Positions 47,344 through 55,756 of a stretch of DNA of 64,000 nt are shown piece by piece. The stretch is taken from positions 62,001-126,000 of the forward strand of contig CALUVM010000003.1 in assembly GCA_944324255.1 (NCBI GenBank), in the 5' to 3' direction. Origin of the DNA: Candidatus Gastranaerophilales bacterium (lineage in GTDB: Bacteria > Cyanobacteriota > Vampirovibrionia > Gastranaerophilales > Gastranaerophilaceae). The first letter of the stretch is position 1. The number at the start of each line of letters is the position of its first letter. A program made the position numbers and the translations under genes. The notes under the pieces were generated by a model that did not search any database, was not told where the DNA came from, and saw nothing but the letters and a program-made list of their open reading frames with translations.

Positions 47344-47349
47344 ATTATA
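47344..47349 (-). promoter_or_regulatory. -10 element of a predicted leaderless gene (M16)
   Basis: TATAAT on the minus strand ends 8 bases before ATG 47335 and only 2 bases before the alternative ATG 47341. Confidence 0.5.
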
Positions 47350-47397
47350 TATAAAACCAAATCTGTCTAAAAATTGCCAGTATTGTTACTTTATGTA

Positions 47398-47430
47398 AAA
47401 AAAAATAACTCCCGAAGGAGTTATTTTTTT
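47398..47430 (-). terminator. Terminator of speD
   Basis: Twelve-base stem AAAAATAACTCC/GGAGTTATTTTT with CGAA tetraloop, right after the speD stop codon. Confidence 0.9.
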
Positions 47431-47890
47431 AATCTTCAAATTGTTCTGCAACTTCAAACGGTTGCTCTGCCAGTTTGAGGGTTTCTCTATCAATTATGCC
47501 TCTTTTTAGTTCTGTAAATGAAGCTTTTTTAGAATTGAACATTTTCTTTAAAAATTCATATGCGACTTTAGGATCGCATTTTGTTCCGCATGTAAATAAA
47601 TCTACTGCTGCGTAGCCCAGTTCAGGCCAGGTATGAATTGCCAGATGACTCTCCGAAATAATAACAACTCCGCTTACTCCGTACGGATTAAACATATGAA
47701 AACATTTTTGAACGATAGTCGCTCCGCATTCCAGTGCCGCATCAATCATATATTTTTCTACTTTGTCAATGTTATTAAGAATATTTGAATCACATTCAAA
47801 AAACTCTGCAAGGACATGCTGCCCTAAGTTGACCTTGTCCAAGTGCTGTCTTTCAAGCTCGTCCACTGAAGATGATACAATTACTGCCAA
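47429..47890 (-). CDS. speD: S-adenosylmethionine decarboxylase proenzyme
   Basis: 153 residues, prokaryotic class 1B. Self-cleavage between E80 and S81 (in ISESHLAIHTWPE) makes the pyruvoyl cofactor, and catalytic H and C residues lie in that region and in TCGTKC. It supplies decarboxylated SAM for spermidine synthesis. A good GGAGGC ribosome site is present. The aminopropyltransferase gene (speE) is not in the window. Confidence 0.95.
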   Translation of the reverse strand: MAVIVSSSVDELERQHLDKVNLGQHVLAEFFECDSNILNNIDKVEKYMIDAALECGATIVQKCFHMFNPYGVSGVVIISESHLAIHTWPELGYAAVDLFTCGTKCDPKVAYEFLKKMFNSKKASFTELKRGIIDRETLKLAEQPFEVAEQFED

Positions 47891-48164
47891 TTCATGTGCC
47901 TCCTTTATATTTCTTTTTATTTAGCTAACCATTATATCTTACTATAAAAATTAAAAAATATGTATTTTTTACACTTTTTATATGAGAGCTTAATATAAAT
48001 TTACATTTTTTGTATGATTAGAGCTTGATATGCCTGTTATTACTTGAACTTTCGTTAATTTATTAATCTTTATAAAGATATAAAGATTATGTAAGGAAAT
48101 CGGGTTTTAATAAAATTTTATCTTATAATGTGAATACTGAAAGAAATAATAAAGGAGATATGAT

Positions 48165-48446
48165 ATGCAACTGGTAGACGACATTCTTTGTAAATTAGAA
48201 ACAGCAGATAATACAACAAAAAACCAATTAGAAAATATTCTGGTTGATCAAGGTTCTGCCGTTGTACCGGAGCTTGTTAATAAATTACAAGTTGTTAAAG
48301 GGGTAAAACGTGGTGTTGTTGCCATGACCCTTATAAGAATTGGTGAAGCTTCAGTTGAATATCTTAAAAAAGCTGCTTCTGATAATAAAGATTTTGAATG
48401 GGTTGCAAAATATTTAATTTCAGAAATCAAGGGTATTGCAGCTTAA
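48165..48446 (+). CDS. Small HEAT-repeat-like protein
   Basis: 93 residues, all helical with a HEAT/PBS-lyase-like pattern ([38 protein letters not shown]). AAAGGAG precedes the ATG and a TATAAT lies at 48124-48129. rnhA follows at once. Such repeats usually mediate protein binding; the partner is unknown. Confidence 0.7.
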   Translation: MQLVDDILCKLETADNTTKNQLENILVDQGSAVVPELVNKLQVVKGVKRGVVAMTLIRIGEASVEYLKKAASDNKDFEWVAKYLISEIKGIAA

Positions 48447-48447
48447 T

Positions 48448-48918
48448 ATGGCAAAAGTAAATATTTATACAGATGGTGCATGTAGCGGAAATCCGGGAAC
48501 CGGCGGCTACGGCACCATTTTAGTTTACAAAGATTCAGAAGGCGTAAAGCATGAAAAAGAACTTTCTGAAGGGTATAAGCTTACAACAAACAACCAGATG
48601 GAACTTTTAGCTGTTATTAGTGGTCTGGAGGCTCTTAAAAAGCCTTGCGACGTTATTATTTATTCTGACAGCAAATATGTAGTTGATGCTTTTAATAATA
48701 ATTGGATTGACGGATGGATTAAAAAGGGTTGGAAAACAGCAGGGAAAACTCCTGTTAAGAATGTTGAACTCTGGCAAAGACTTTTAAAAGCAAAAGAGCC
48801 TCATAAGGTAGAATTTATATGGGTAAAGGGGCATGCCGGACATGATTATAATGAACGCTGCGATGCATTAGCGGTAGCCGCTTCTAAAAAAGAGAACCTT
48901 AAAGAAATTGTTTCGTAG
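48448..48918 (+). CDS. rnhA: Ribonuclease HI
   Basis: 156-residue enzyme that cuts RNA in RNA:DNA hybrids. Catalytic residues D9 ([11 protein letters not shown]), E52 ([10 protein letters not shown]), D74 (IYSDSKYV) and D139 (RCDALA), with H129, are all present. It starts 1 base after the stop of the HEAT-like gene; the ATG at 48436 in the longer frame lies inside that gene. It ends directly against the convergent gene at 48919. Confidence 0.95.
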   Translation: MAKVNIYTDGACSGNPGTGGYGTILVYKDSEGVKHEKELSEGYKLTTNNQMELLAVISGLEALKKPCDVIIYSDSKYVVDAFNNNWIDGWIKKGWKTAGKTPVKNVELWQRLLKAKEPHKVEFIWVKGHAGHDYNERCDALAVAASKKENLKEIVS

Positions 48919-50013
48919 TTACTTAATTTCAAAAATTGATTTAATCAGGTTAAAATAGTCTTTATAATAGTTTTTGTAGTTATTATAAGCACTGTTAATA
49001 TACTCTGCTTGCTTAGGTGATGCTGCTTTTAATGCACAATTTAAGTCTTTTTTAGCCTCTTTAGTTCTTCCCGTATTTTTATATGCTATTGCTCTTGCAA
49101 GATAGTAGTCCCATGAGGAGTAAATTTTTCCCTCTATTGCAATTCCGGTTTTCGGGTTTTTTATTTTTGGAGTTACTTCTTCTATAACTTCTTCCCACTT
49201 AGATTCAAGAGCAAGCTGTTTATAATAATCATCTCTTCCTATAATACTGTTTTTGTCGCCTTTGATTATATATAAATCAGTAAGCATGGAGCTTTCAGGA
49301 TTGATGAGATTTTTGTCAGCGTTTTCAGCTTTTTCAAAGTTTTTAATCGCATTATCTATATCTTTAAGTTCAATGTAACATCCTGCGGTGAGGTTGTAGT
49401 ATCTGTTTTTATTAATTTTATTTGCTGATAGGTTCCCGAGTGTGTTATAAATTATAGCGGCATCTTTATAGGCATGTTGTTCAAGAGCTCTCCTTCCAAG
49501 CCAGTTGAGTGCCGGCATGGTTCCGAATGCTAAAGCTAATAGTATAATTAAGCCATACATAATTGCTTTGACCCGCTTTTTAAAGTTTGTAAGGTATGCA
49601 AGTATAAGGCAGGAACTCCCAATAGTTGCTGTTGTTGTGAGCTGGATTATATAAAGAGCCATTTCTTTGCTCCCTTTTTTGAGCATAAAATCAGTTTGTA
49701 TACTTATCCAGGAAGCTGCAAATGTAATAAATAAGAATACAATTCCTGCATAGATAAATTTTTTCTGGTAGCTATTAAATTCTTCCAAATCTTCAAACTT
49801 TTTATTGTTATACGCCCAGGAATTTCCTTTTATACCGAAAATCAGAGCGCATATACCCCCGAATACCCAGCCGACTTTAGGTATATAGCTAAGCGGTAAT
49901 TGGATAAGAGTTATCCAGCTTCTGTTAAAAATCCCCCAAATCCAGCCCAGCAAAAGAGCTCCCCAGTTAAATCTTTTTAATTCTTTTTCCGATAATTCAA
50001 AATTATTTTTCAT
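48919..50013 (-). CDS. Membrane protein with C-terminal TPR-like region
   Basis: 364 residues. The N-terminal part (10-75: FNWGALLLGWIWGIFNRSW, GNSWAYNNKKF) resembles the DUF2628 membrane family. Further helices lie at about 85-110, 125-145 and 150-172. The C-terminal half (175-340) is soluble with TPR-like helices (AIKNFEKAENADKN, AIAYKNTGRTKEAKKDLNCAL). Function unknown; an envelope scaffold is plausible. It overlaps the upstream decarboxylase-like gene by 11 bases. Confidence 0.75.
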   Translation of the reverse strand: MKNNFELSEKELKRFNWGALLLGWIWGIFNRSWITLIQLPLSYIPKVGWVFGGICALIFGIKGNSWAYNNKKFEDLEEFNSYQKKFIYAGIVFLFITFAASWISIQTDFMLKKGSKEMALYIIQLTTTATIGSSCLILAYLTNFKKRVKAIMYGLIILLALAFGTMPALNWLGRRALEQHAYKDAAIIYNTLGNLSANKINKNRYYNLTAGCYIELKDIDNAIKNFEKAENADKNLINPESSMLTDLYIIKGDKNSIIGRDDYYKQLALESKWEEVIEEVTPKIKNPKTGIAIEGKIYSSWDYYLARAIAYKNTGRTKEAKKDLNCALKAASPKQAEYINSAYNNYKNYYKDYFNLIKSIFEIK

Positions 50014-51028
50014 TATAGATACCCTCTAAAGCTTTTTTCAATTTTAAAAGCATTGTTTTATTTGTACCAATTCCGGTAAGGAGCATTGTTGAAATCTCAT
50101 TTGTGCGTTCATCTTCTATTTTGTATTTATCAAATAGTATTTTCGATAATTCATATCCGCTTATTCCTTCTTTTTTTATAAGAATTTTGGTAATATCATC
50201 CCCGCCTTGATGGAAATTTAAAGCTTTTATATTTTCTATTAATTCTTTAATCTTTTCTTTGCCTTGTCCGGAATTAAGAAAATTTATATTTTTTTCAATG
50301 GTGGCTAATAAAGGATAAGAAGGCGAGGTTGTATTTATCATAGATAAGGCTTCAGCAGGATTATTATCATTTGAATGCAAAAGCGCAGTAGGGTTCAAGC
50401 CTCCGGCTGTCTTATGCAGTGATTGAACAGTGTAGTCGGCATATTTTACTGCCGACTCGGGAAGGTCGCTTGAAAACGGATAAAGCGCTCCGTGAGCCTC
50501 GTCTACAATAAGCTTTATCCCTCTACTCCTGCATATTTGGCTTATATCTTTTATGTTTGCCGCAAAACCTTCATAAGTGGGAGATGTTATGACTATACTA
50601 TCAGCAGGATGATTATTTAGTAAATCTTTAACCATGTTTGGTGTAATTGCTTCATAAACACCCCACTCTCGATTTATTGGTAATGAATACTCAATAATAT
50701 TGCATCCTGCAAGTTTTGCACCGTTTTTATGACAGGGGTGTGAATCTTTCCAGATGAGAATATTTTTTGCTTCTGATGCGAGTATAGCAGCTATTATTCC
50801 GCTTGTGGAACCGTTTGTCAGGAATTTTGTGAACTTTGTTCCGTATATTGAAGCGGCTTTTTTCTCTGCTGCCTCAAGTTCTTCAGTCGGGTTATATGTA
50901 TCGGTTTCTGAGATATCCGATTTGTACCACTGGTAAAATTTATGAAGTATAAAAAAATTTCCGCAATGACTCGGAGTTGTAAAAAGAGTTGTTCGCTTTT
51001 TGTTTTTCAATAATGAAACTAATCCCAT
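50003..51028 (-). CDS. Orn/Lys/Arg decarboxylase-fold PLP enzyme (short form)
   Basis: 341 residues, fold type I PLP enzyme resembling the major domain of basic amino acid decarboxylases. It has TPSHCGN, the substrate/PLP region NGSTSGIIAAI, DEAHGALYPF and the Schiff-base Lys in SLHKTAGGLNPTALLH. The large C-terminal domain of full-length arginine or lysine decarboxylases is reduced. With speD nearby it may feed polyamine synthesis, but the substrate is unproven. A -10-type element sits 6 bases before the ATG. Confidence 0.8.
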   Translation of the reverse strand: MGLVSLLKNKKRTTLFTTPSHCGNFFILHKFYQWYKSDISETDTYNPTEELEAAEKKAASIYGTKFTKFLTNGSTSGIIAAILASEAKNILIWKDSHPCHKNGAKLAGCNIIEYSLPINREWGVYEAITPNMVKDLLNNHPADSIVITSPTYEGFAANIKDISQICRSRGIKLIVDEAHGALYPFSSDLPESAVKYADYTVQSLHKTAGGLNPTALLHSNDNNPAEALSMINTTSPSYPLLATIEKNINFLNSGQGKEKIKELIENIKALNFHQGGDDITKILIKKEGISGYELSKILFDKYKIEDERTNEISTMLLTGIGTNKTMLLKLKKALEGIYNEK

Positions 51029-51034
51029 AAATTT

Positions 51035-51043
51035 ATTTTATCA
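51035..51043 (-). promoter_or_regulatory. Extended -10 element of a predicted leaderless gene
   Basis: TG-A-TAAAAT on the minus strand, 6 bases before ATG 51028; no ribosome site. Confidence 0.5.
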
Positions 51044-51113
51044 AAAACACACTTTTTGATTAAGTGTATTTTATACTATTTTTAAATAGCTCTAAAGTAT
51101 TATGAATAAAGGG

Positions 51114-51142
51114 TTGTAAAATTATTAAGTGTATGATATAAT
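51114..51142 (+). promoter_or_regulatory. Sigma-70-type promoter for the phosphodiester glycosidase gene
   Basis: TTGTAA, 17 bases, TATAAT with an extended TG before the -10. It predicts a start near 51149 and a leader of about 140 bases. Confidence 0.6.
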
Positions 51143-51148
51143 ATTAGT

Positions 51149-51289
51149 AGAGCGTAATGTACATTTAAAATCAAACAGTTAATATATGGAGTAAATATTT
51201 TTAAATATTTACCCCCAGAGTGTTACTAACCCCACACCACTCTCAAATAAAAAAGGTATCCGGTTACTTTTAATCATAGGTATAAAGCA
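51149..51289 (+). promoter_or_regulatory. Long structured 5' leader
   Basis: It contains a ten-base AU stem (51191-51200 with 51203-51212) followed by a C run and a second possible stem AGAGTG/CACTCT (51217-51222 with 51238-51243). The ATG at 51290 lacks a good ribosome site. No known riboswitch was recognised. Regulation at the RNA level is possible. Confidence 0.35.
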
Positions 51290-52516
51290 ATGGATACAGT
51301 ATTATTACCCCGTTTAGGAATAGAGAAAACCGCAGCGAGTGCGGCCAGTATAGGTATTGTAATATGTCTTATATTAAGCTTAAACATGTCAAATTCTGCA
51401 AATGGTGTCACGCAGGGTAACTTAACAGGAGTTACTCCGGCATTAAGCTATCTGAAAGAAGACAGGCAAGAACAAGAATTGGTGTTTAATCAGGATATAG
51501 AAATAAAATATCCCGCAGCGAAAATTACAGATGTAGAGAAAGGTGTTAAACATGTCAGAATGATTCGTTATTATAATGGCAGACCCGTAAGAATTAATGT
51601 AGTTGAAATATCTCAGGGTGTTAATAATAAGATAGCAATCTCTCCTGCTACAGCATCGCATACGCTGGCAGCAAAATCCAAGATATCAACCATCGCTCAA
51701 AGAAATGATGCAATTGTAGCAATCAACGGAGGATATTTCAAACCTCAAACAGGAGTTCCGTTAGGTACATTAATGATAGACGGCAAGTTATATACAGGTC
51801 CTATTTTTGATAGAGTTTCAATGGGATTTTTTGATAACGGGTTTGACATGGCAAGGGTAAAACTCAACGCATCTGTGGAAACTAATATAGGAGGGCTAAA
51901 AATTGATAATGTCAATCAGCCTAGAATGTTGTCAGTGCATACAATCGTTTATACTCCGGATTGGGGCGAATATTCTCCGCCTACTCCGAAATATGGTAGA
52001 CAGCTAGTAATTCAAGGCGGAAAGCTTATTAAAACATCTTACGGCCGATGTAAAATTCCTGAAAACGGATTTGTAATTGTCGGTCCGGCTAAGAAACTTA
52101 ATTCTATTGCTCAAGCTCGACGTTTTAAACTAGATATAAAAATTAATCCGGAATGGCGGGGAGTAAATCATATTATAAGCGGGGGACCATATTTAGTTAA
52201 GGATAATGAAATCTTTGTTGATATGACGGCTCAAAAATTAGGTTCAATCGGAGGAAGAAATCCAAGGACTGCAATAGGATACACTAAAGACAATAATTTA
52301 ATTTTACTGACAGCGGACGGACGAGAAGGTTCATCTATAGGTTTAACATTAATGGAGCTGGCACGTTTGATGAAAGAATTTGGATGTGTTAATGCAATGA
52401 ACCTTGATGGCGGCGGTTCAACCGTTATGTATGTAGGCGGAGAAGTCGTCAATAAGCCGGCTGTTTCCGGTGGGATTCCTCTTTCACATACATTGAATGT
52501 TTCAGTTAATTCATAG
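51290..52516 (+). CDS. Phosphodiester glycosidase (NAGPA-like) protein
   Basis: 408 residues. It has an N-terminal membrane helix or signal (about 17-37), a linker, then the phosphodiester-glycosidase domain (about 110-405) with IVAINGGYFKPQTGVPLGTL, GRNPRTAIGYTKDN and MNLDGGGSTVMYVGG. The family cleaves sugar-phosphodiester bonds and occurs in envelope or exopolysaccharide contexts. It is probably anchored in or secreted across the inner membrane. A bidirectional terminator follows. Confidence 0.88.
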   Translation: MDTVLLPRLGIEKTAASAASIGIVICLILSLNMSNSANGVTQGNLTGVTPALSYLKEDRQEQELVFNQDIEIKYPAAKITDVEKGVKHVRMIRYYNGRPVRINVVEISQGVNNKIAISPATASHTLAAKSKISTIAQRNDAIVAINGGYFKPQTGVPLGTLMIDGKLYTGPIFDRVSMGFFDNGFDMARVKLNASVETNIGGLKIDNVNQPRMLSVHTIVYTPDWGEYSPPTPKYGRQLVIQGGKLIKTSYGRCKIPENGFVIVGPAKKLNSIAQARRFKLDIKINPEWRGVNHIISGGPYLVKDNEIFVDMTAQKLGSIGGRNPRTAIGYTKDNNLILLTADGREGSSIGLTLMELARLMKEFGCVNAMNLDGGGSTVMYVGGEVVNKPAVSGGIPLSHTLNVSVNS

Positions 52517-52520
52517 CTAC

Positions 52521-52560
52521 AAAAGGGCGGTTTTTCTAATAGAAAAACCGCCCTTCTTTT
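52521..52560. terminator. Bidirectional terminator
   Basis: Fifteen-base stem (52523-52537 with 52541-52555), three-base loop, A-rich before and T-rich after. It serves the glycosidase gene and the convergent HU gene. Confidence 0.92.
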
Positions 52561-52576
52561 TAAAACTTGAATAAAA

Positions 52577-52849
52577 CTATTTTACAAGTTCTTTGAAGTT
52601 TTTACCAGCTGAGAAAGCAGGAACTGTTTTAGCAGCAATTTTTAATTCTTTACCTGTTTGAGGGTTTCTGCCGGTTCTAGCAGCTCTTTTGCGAGCTTCC
52701 CAAGTACCAAAGCCAACTAAAGTAACTTTTTTGCCTTTAGCAACTGTTTTTTGGATAATTTCTAAAGTAGCTGATAAAACATCAGATGAAACTTTTTGAG
52801 ATAATTTAGTCTTTTTTGCAATCTCTTTTACTAATTCTTCTTTGTTCAT
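52577..52849 (-). CDS. hup: DNA-binding protein HU
   Basis: 90-residue nucleoid protein. It opens MNKEELVKEIAKKT; the conserved GFGTWEARKRAARTGRNPQTG arm bends DNA and intercalates at the Pro. The start at 52849 has AGGAG 9 bases upstream; the frame extends 27 codons further without support. Confidence 0.95.
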   Translation of the reverse strand: MNKEELVKEIAKKTKLSQKVSSDVLSATLEIIQKTVAKGKKVTLVGFGTWEARKRAARTGRNPQTGKELKIAAKTVPAFSAGKNFKELVK

Positions 52850-53076
52850 GATAAATCTCCTATACACTAGTACTCTCTTATGTGTGTCATTACTGACCTT
52901 TACACATATTATACCCCTTATTATACACATTGTTTTGTTTTTTGCAAGCTTTTTCTTTAAACTTTACAAATATGGGGGTTTTTAGCCATTTTTCTTAATG
53001 TATCTTAATAAAACTTTACATTTATATCCGATTTTAGGTATAATTACCGTGTAGTGTTTAAAGAAAGGAGCTTCTT

Positions 53077-54264
53077 ATGTGGGAAAATGATATTGATATT
53101 CATGAAGTTCGTGAAATCAGAACAAGAACATCTGTTTATTTTGGCTGCGGGGCTATTAATAAGATAGCGGATATAGCTGCAGATTTAAAAAATAAGGGTG
53201 TTGATAAAGTAATAGTTATGAGCGGCAGAAATGCTTATAAAGCAACAGGTGCCTGGGATGTTGTAGAAAAAGCTCTTAAGGATAACGGGGTCGGGTATAT
53301 AAACTATGATAAAGTTACTCCTAATCCTACTTCAATTGCAGTAAATGAGGCAACAAAACTTGCAAAAGATTTCGGGGCTAAAGCTGTTGTTGCAATTGGC
53401 GGAGGTTCGCCTACTGATGCGGGAAAATCCGTAGCTATATTACTGAAATACCCTGATAAGAATGCTAATGATTTATACGAGTTTAAATTTACACCGGAAG
53501 AAGCTGTTCCTATAGTGGCAATTAATCTAACACACGGAACCGGAACCGAAACAAATAGATTTGCAGTCGTAACAATTCCTGAAAAGGATTACAAACCGGC
53601 TATAGCGTATGATTGTATTTATCCAATGTATGCGATTGATGATCCGGCTTTGATGACAAAATTGTCACCTAAACAAACCAGATATGTTTCAATAGATGCA
53701 GTTAATCATGTAGTAGAAGCTTCAACATCTAAGGTAGCTTCTCCTTATGCTGTAACTCTTGCCCGGGAAGTTATTGCTTTAGTCGGACAATATTTACCAA
53801 AAGCAATTGAAAATCCGGACGATTTGGAAGCCCGTTACTATCTGGCATATGCTGCAATGTTGGGCGGGGTATGTTTTGACAATGGCTTATTACATTATAC
53901 ACATGCTCTTGAACATCCGCTAAGTGCCGTAAAACCTGAATTATCACATGGCTTAGGTCTAGCAATGCTGCTTCCTGCCGTTGTTAAAAATATTTATACG
54001 GCAAAAGCTGAAACGCTTAAATATATTCTTGAGCCTATTGTAAAAGATACAAGTTCTGCTGAAAAGGCTGCAGAGGGTGTTTATGAATGGTTAAAATCAG
54101 TAGGAGTTCCTTCTAAACTTAAAGATGAAGGTTTTACCGGCGCTGATATTCCAAATCTTGTAAATCTTGCATTTACAACTCCATCTCTTGATGGTTTGCT
54201 TGCAATTGCACCTACGGAGGCAACAAAAGCTGCGGTTGAAGAAATTTACAGAAATTCTTTATAG
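53077..54264 (+). CDS. Iron-containing alcohol dehydrogenase
   Basis: 395 residues, group III Fe-ADH. The NAD(P)-binding signature is in AVVAIGGGSPTDAGKSVA. Metal ligands are expected in VSIDAVNHVVEA, LLHYTHALEHPLSA and ELSHGLGLAML. It probably reduces an aldehyde to an alcohol in fermentation; substrate cannot be told. AAAGGAG precedes the ATG. A terminator follows at 54273. Confidence 0.9.
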   Translation: MWENDIDIHEVREIRTRTSVYFGCGAINKIADIAADLKNKGVDKVIVMSGRNAYKATGAWDVVEKALKDNGVGYINYDKVTPNPTSIAVNEATKLAKDFGAKAVVAIGGGSPTDAGKSVAILLKYPDKNANDLYEFKFTPEEAVPIVAINLTHGTGTETNRFAVVTIPEKDYKPAIAYDCIYPMYAIDDPALMTKLSPKQTRYVSIDAVNHVVEASTSKVASPYAVTLAREVIALVGQYLPKAIENPDDLEARYYLAYAAMLGGVCFDNGLLHYTHALEHPLSAVKPELSHGLGLAMLLPAVVKNIYTAKAETLKYILEPIVKDTSSAEKAAEGVYEWLKSVGVPSKLKDEGFTGADIPNLVNLAFTTPSLDGLLAIAPTEATKAAVEEIYRNSL

Positions 54265-54272
54265 TGTTATTT

Positions 54273-54306
54273 AAAGGCGGCATATAAAATTTTGCCGCCT
54301 TTTATT
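54273..54306 (+). terminator. Terminator of the alcohol dehydrogenase gene
   Basis: Ten-base stem AAAGGCGGCA/TGCCGCCTTT followed by T-rich sequence that runs into the -10 of the next gene. Confidence 0.88.
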
Positions 54307-54322
54307 GTATAATTAAGGTGAT

Positions 54323-54793
54323 ATGGATAAGAAGAAATATTTTTATGTAGACAGCCCGTTGTACAGGCTGGAATGTACAGCAAAAGCTTGTGCAAGGTAT
54401 TATACATTATTTTTTAAGGAGCATTGCTCACATTTAGGTATAACACAGGGTGAGTATGCAGTAATGGATACAATTGTTCGTTCGCCTGAAATTTCGCAGA
54501 TTGAACTAGCCAGATTGTTATATAAAGGACGTTCGCATATAACACAAATACTGAATTCGCTTGAAAAAAATAAGTTAATAATGCGGACGGACGAGCTTAA
54601 AAACGGACGAAAAATTAGGAAAACTGTTTTAACAGACAAAGGCACTGATATATATTATAAAATAAAGGAAATTTCGAAAGATAAATTCGCTAATATGACA
54701 AGGTATTTTGAGCGGAGAGAGAAAGAAGTTATAGCGATATTAGATGAAATACAGGATATTTTAACAGAAGGTAAAGATGTAACATTTGATTAA
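54323..54793 (+). CDS. MarR-family transcription regulator
   Basis: 156 residues. A winged helix (about 45-115) has GITQGEYAVMDTIVRSPEISQIELARLL and GRSHITQILNSLEKNKLIMR, flanked by dimerisation helices. Its targets are unknown; the upstream alcohol dehydrogenase is a candidate by proximity. TATAAT lies at 54308-54313 and AAGGTG, a weak ribosome site, at 54315-54320. Confidence 0.9.
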   Translation: MDKKKYFYVDSPLYRLECTAKACARYYTLFFKEHCSHLGITQGEYAVMDTIVRSPEISQIELARLLYKGRSHITQILNSLEKNKLIMRTDELKNGRKIRKTVLTDKGTDIYYKIKEISKDKFANMTRYFERREKEVIAILDEIQDILTEGKDVTFD

Positions 54794-54822
54794 TAATATC
54801 TTTATGCTATAAATAATGTTAT

Positions 54823-54898
54823 GGGCGATTAGCGCAGTTGGTAGCGCATCACATTGACGTTGTGAGGGTCACGTGTTCGAGTCACGTATCGCCCACCA
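54823..54898 (+). tRNA. tRNA-Val (anticodon GAC)
   Basis: 76 bases including an encoded CCA. The acceptor GGGCGAT pairs with ATCGCCC. The anticodon stem is TCACA/TGTGA with loop TTGACGT, giving GAC. The T-arm is ACGTG-TTCGAGT-CACGT. The 3' end lies inside an inverted repeat (54893-54937). Confidence 0.95.
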
Positions 54899-54937
54899 TA
54901 AAGAGGGCTGTATTACATACAGCCCTCTTTATGGTGG
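54893..54937. terminator. Terminator hairpin that includes the tRNA 3' end
   Basis: Perfect 20-base arms (54893-54912 and 54918-54937) with five-base loop TTACA. The outer five pairs use the CCACC of the tRNA-Val 3' end. It can also terminate the convergent gene at 55002. Confidence 0.85.
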
Positions 54938-55001
54938 AAATTTCGTATGAGAACATATTATGTGTTCGAGTTCGAGCGAGTTGAGGGCGGAAGAATTTAT
55001 A

Positions 55002-55679
55002 TTACCACTTTTTAGCCAGTGTATCGTTAAAATTCTTTTTAAACTGGCGTATTCCGTCCGGTGTTTTATATTCTGCAAGAATTTGCCCGTCTTCCGCAAT
55101 TGCGTATCTTTCAACGCATAAATCTAATGATTTTGGTTCTACCAGAACATAATTTATACCGTTTTTGCTTGCGGGTGAAATATGAATCCTTTTTCCGGAT
55201 TCAATGTCGGTAAGTACTGTGCATCCATTTAAGGAGGTAGAAGATTTATAATTTTCAAAGTCTAACCGGAGAGCATCGAAGATTCTTTTGATATTTTCCT
55301 CTTCCGGACTTTTTACTAAGCTTGCCTGAATATTTGTACTAATGGCTTTTCTTAGTTGTGTAATAGTAGTTACAGGTTTAGGTTTGAGTTTCTTTAGCAG
55401 TTTTGTTAATCCTTCCGGCTCTTCCGTATCTAATCCGGATTTTGTAGAAATCTGCGGGTAGTATTCAAATTTAAGCTTGTGCTCCTGTATAAATCTCATA
55501 ACCCTTTTATCCCAGGAATCTCTTACCAGATAGAAAACATCTCCTTCTTTCTCAAAATTATCAAATATTTGTTTTCTTTTTCTGATGAGTTCGGGTAATT
55601 TCTCTTTAGCTTCTTGCGGCATATTCGGGAATCTGAACCCGCCTTTAAAACTGGTATTATAAGTATTATTTATTTCCAT
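55002..55679 (-). CDS. Orphan protein with N-terminal SFKG motif
   Basis: 225 residues, not recognised. The start is ATG 55679 with GGAGG 5 bases upstream; the frame extends four codons to a GTG. It begins MEINNTYNTSFKGGFRFPNM, an apparently unstructured stretch, then mixed helices and strands (IFDNFEKEGDVFYLVRDSW, RYAIAEDGQILAEYKTPDG). No Sec signal or membrane helix. It may belong with other SFKG/AFQA-type orphans in the window. Confidence 0.7.
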   Translation of the reverse strand: MEINNTYNTSFKGGFRFPNMPQEAKEKLPELIRKRKQIFDNFEKEGDVFYLVRDSWDKRVMRFIQEHKLKFEYYPQISTKSGLDTEEPEGLTKLLKKLKPKPVTTITQLRKAISTNIQASLVKSPEEENIKRIFDALRLDFENYKSSTSLNGCTVLTDIESGKRIHISPASKNGINYVLVEPKSLDLCVERYAIAEDGQILAEYKTPDGIRQFKKNFNDTLAKKW

Positions 55680-55756
55680 AGTTGCCTCCACTTAAACATA
55701 AAACTCGTGATTAATATTTTTGCGATTATAGTTAAGAAAAATTTACAAACCAATGT

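Noticed and set aside
48061-48095. AATCTTT...AAAGATT pairing upstream of the HEAT-like gene
   Set aside because: Very AT-rich and unstable; it lies in a promoter region where such pairing is expected by chance.
54938-55001. TGTTCGAGT repeated after tRNA-Val, possible attachment-site remnant
   Set aside because: Only about 10 bases match the T-loop and no integrase or island boundary is visible, so the match is too short to claim an integration site.
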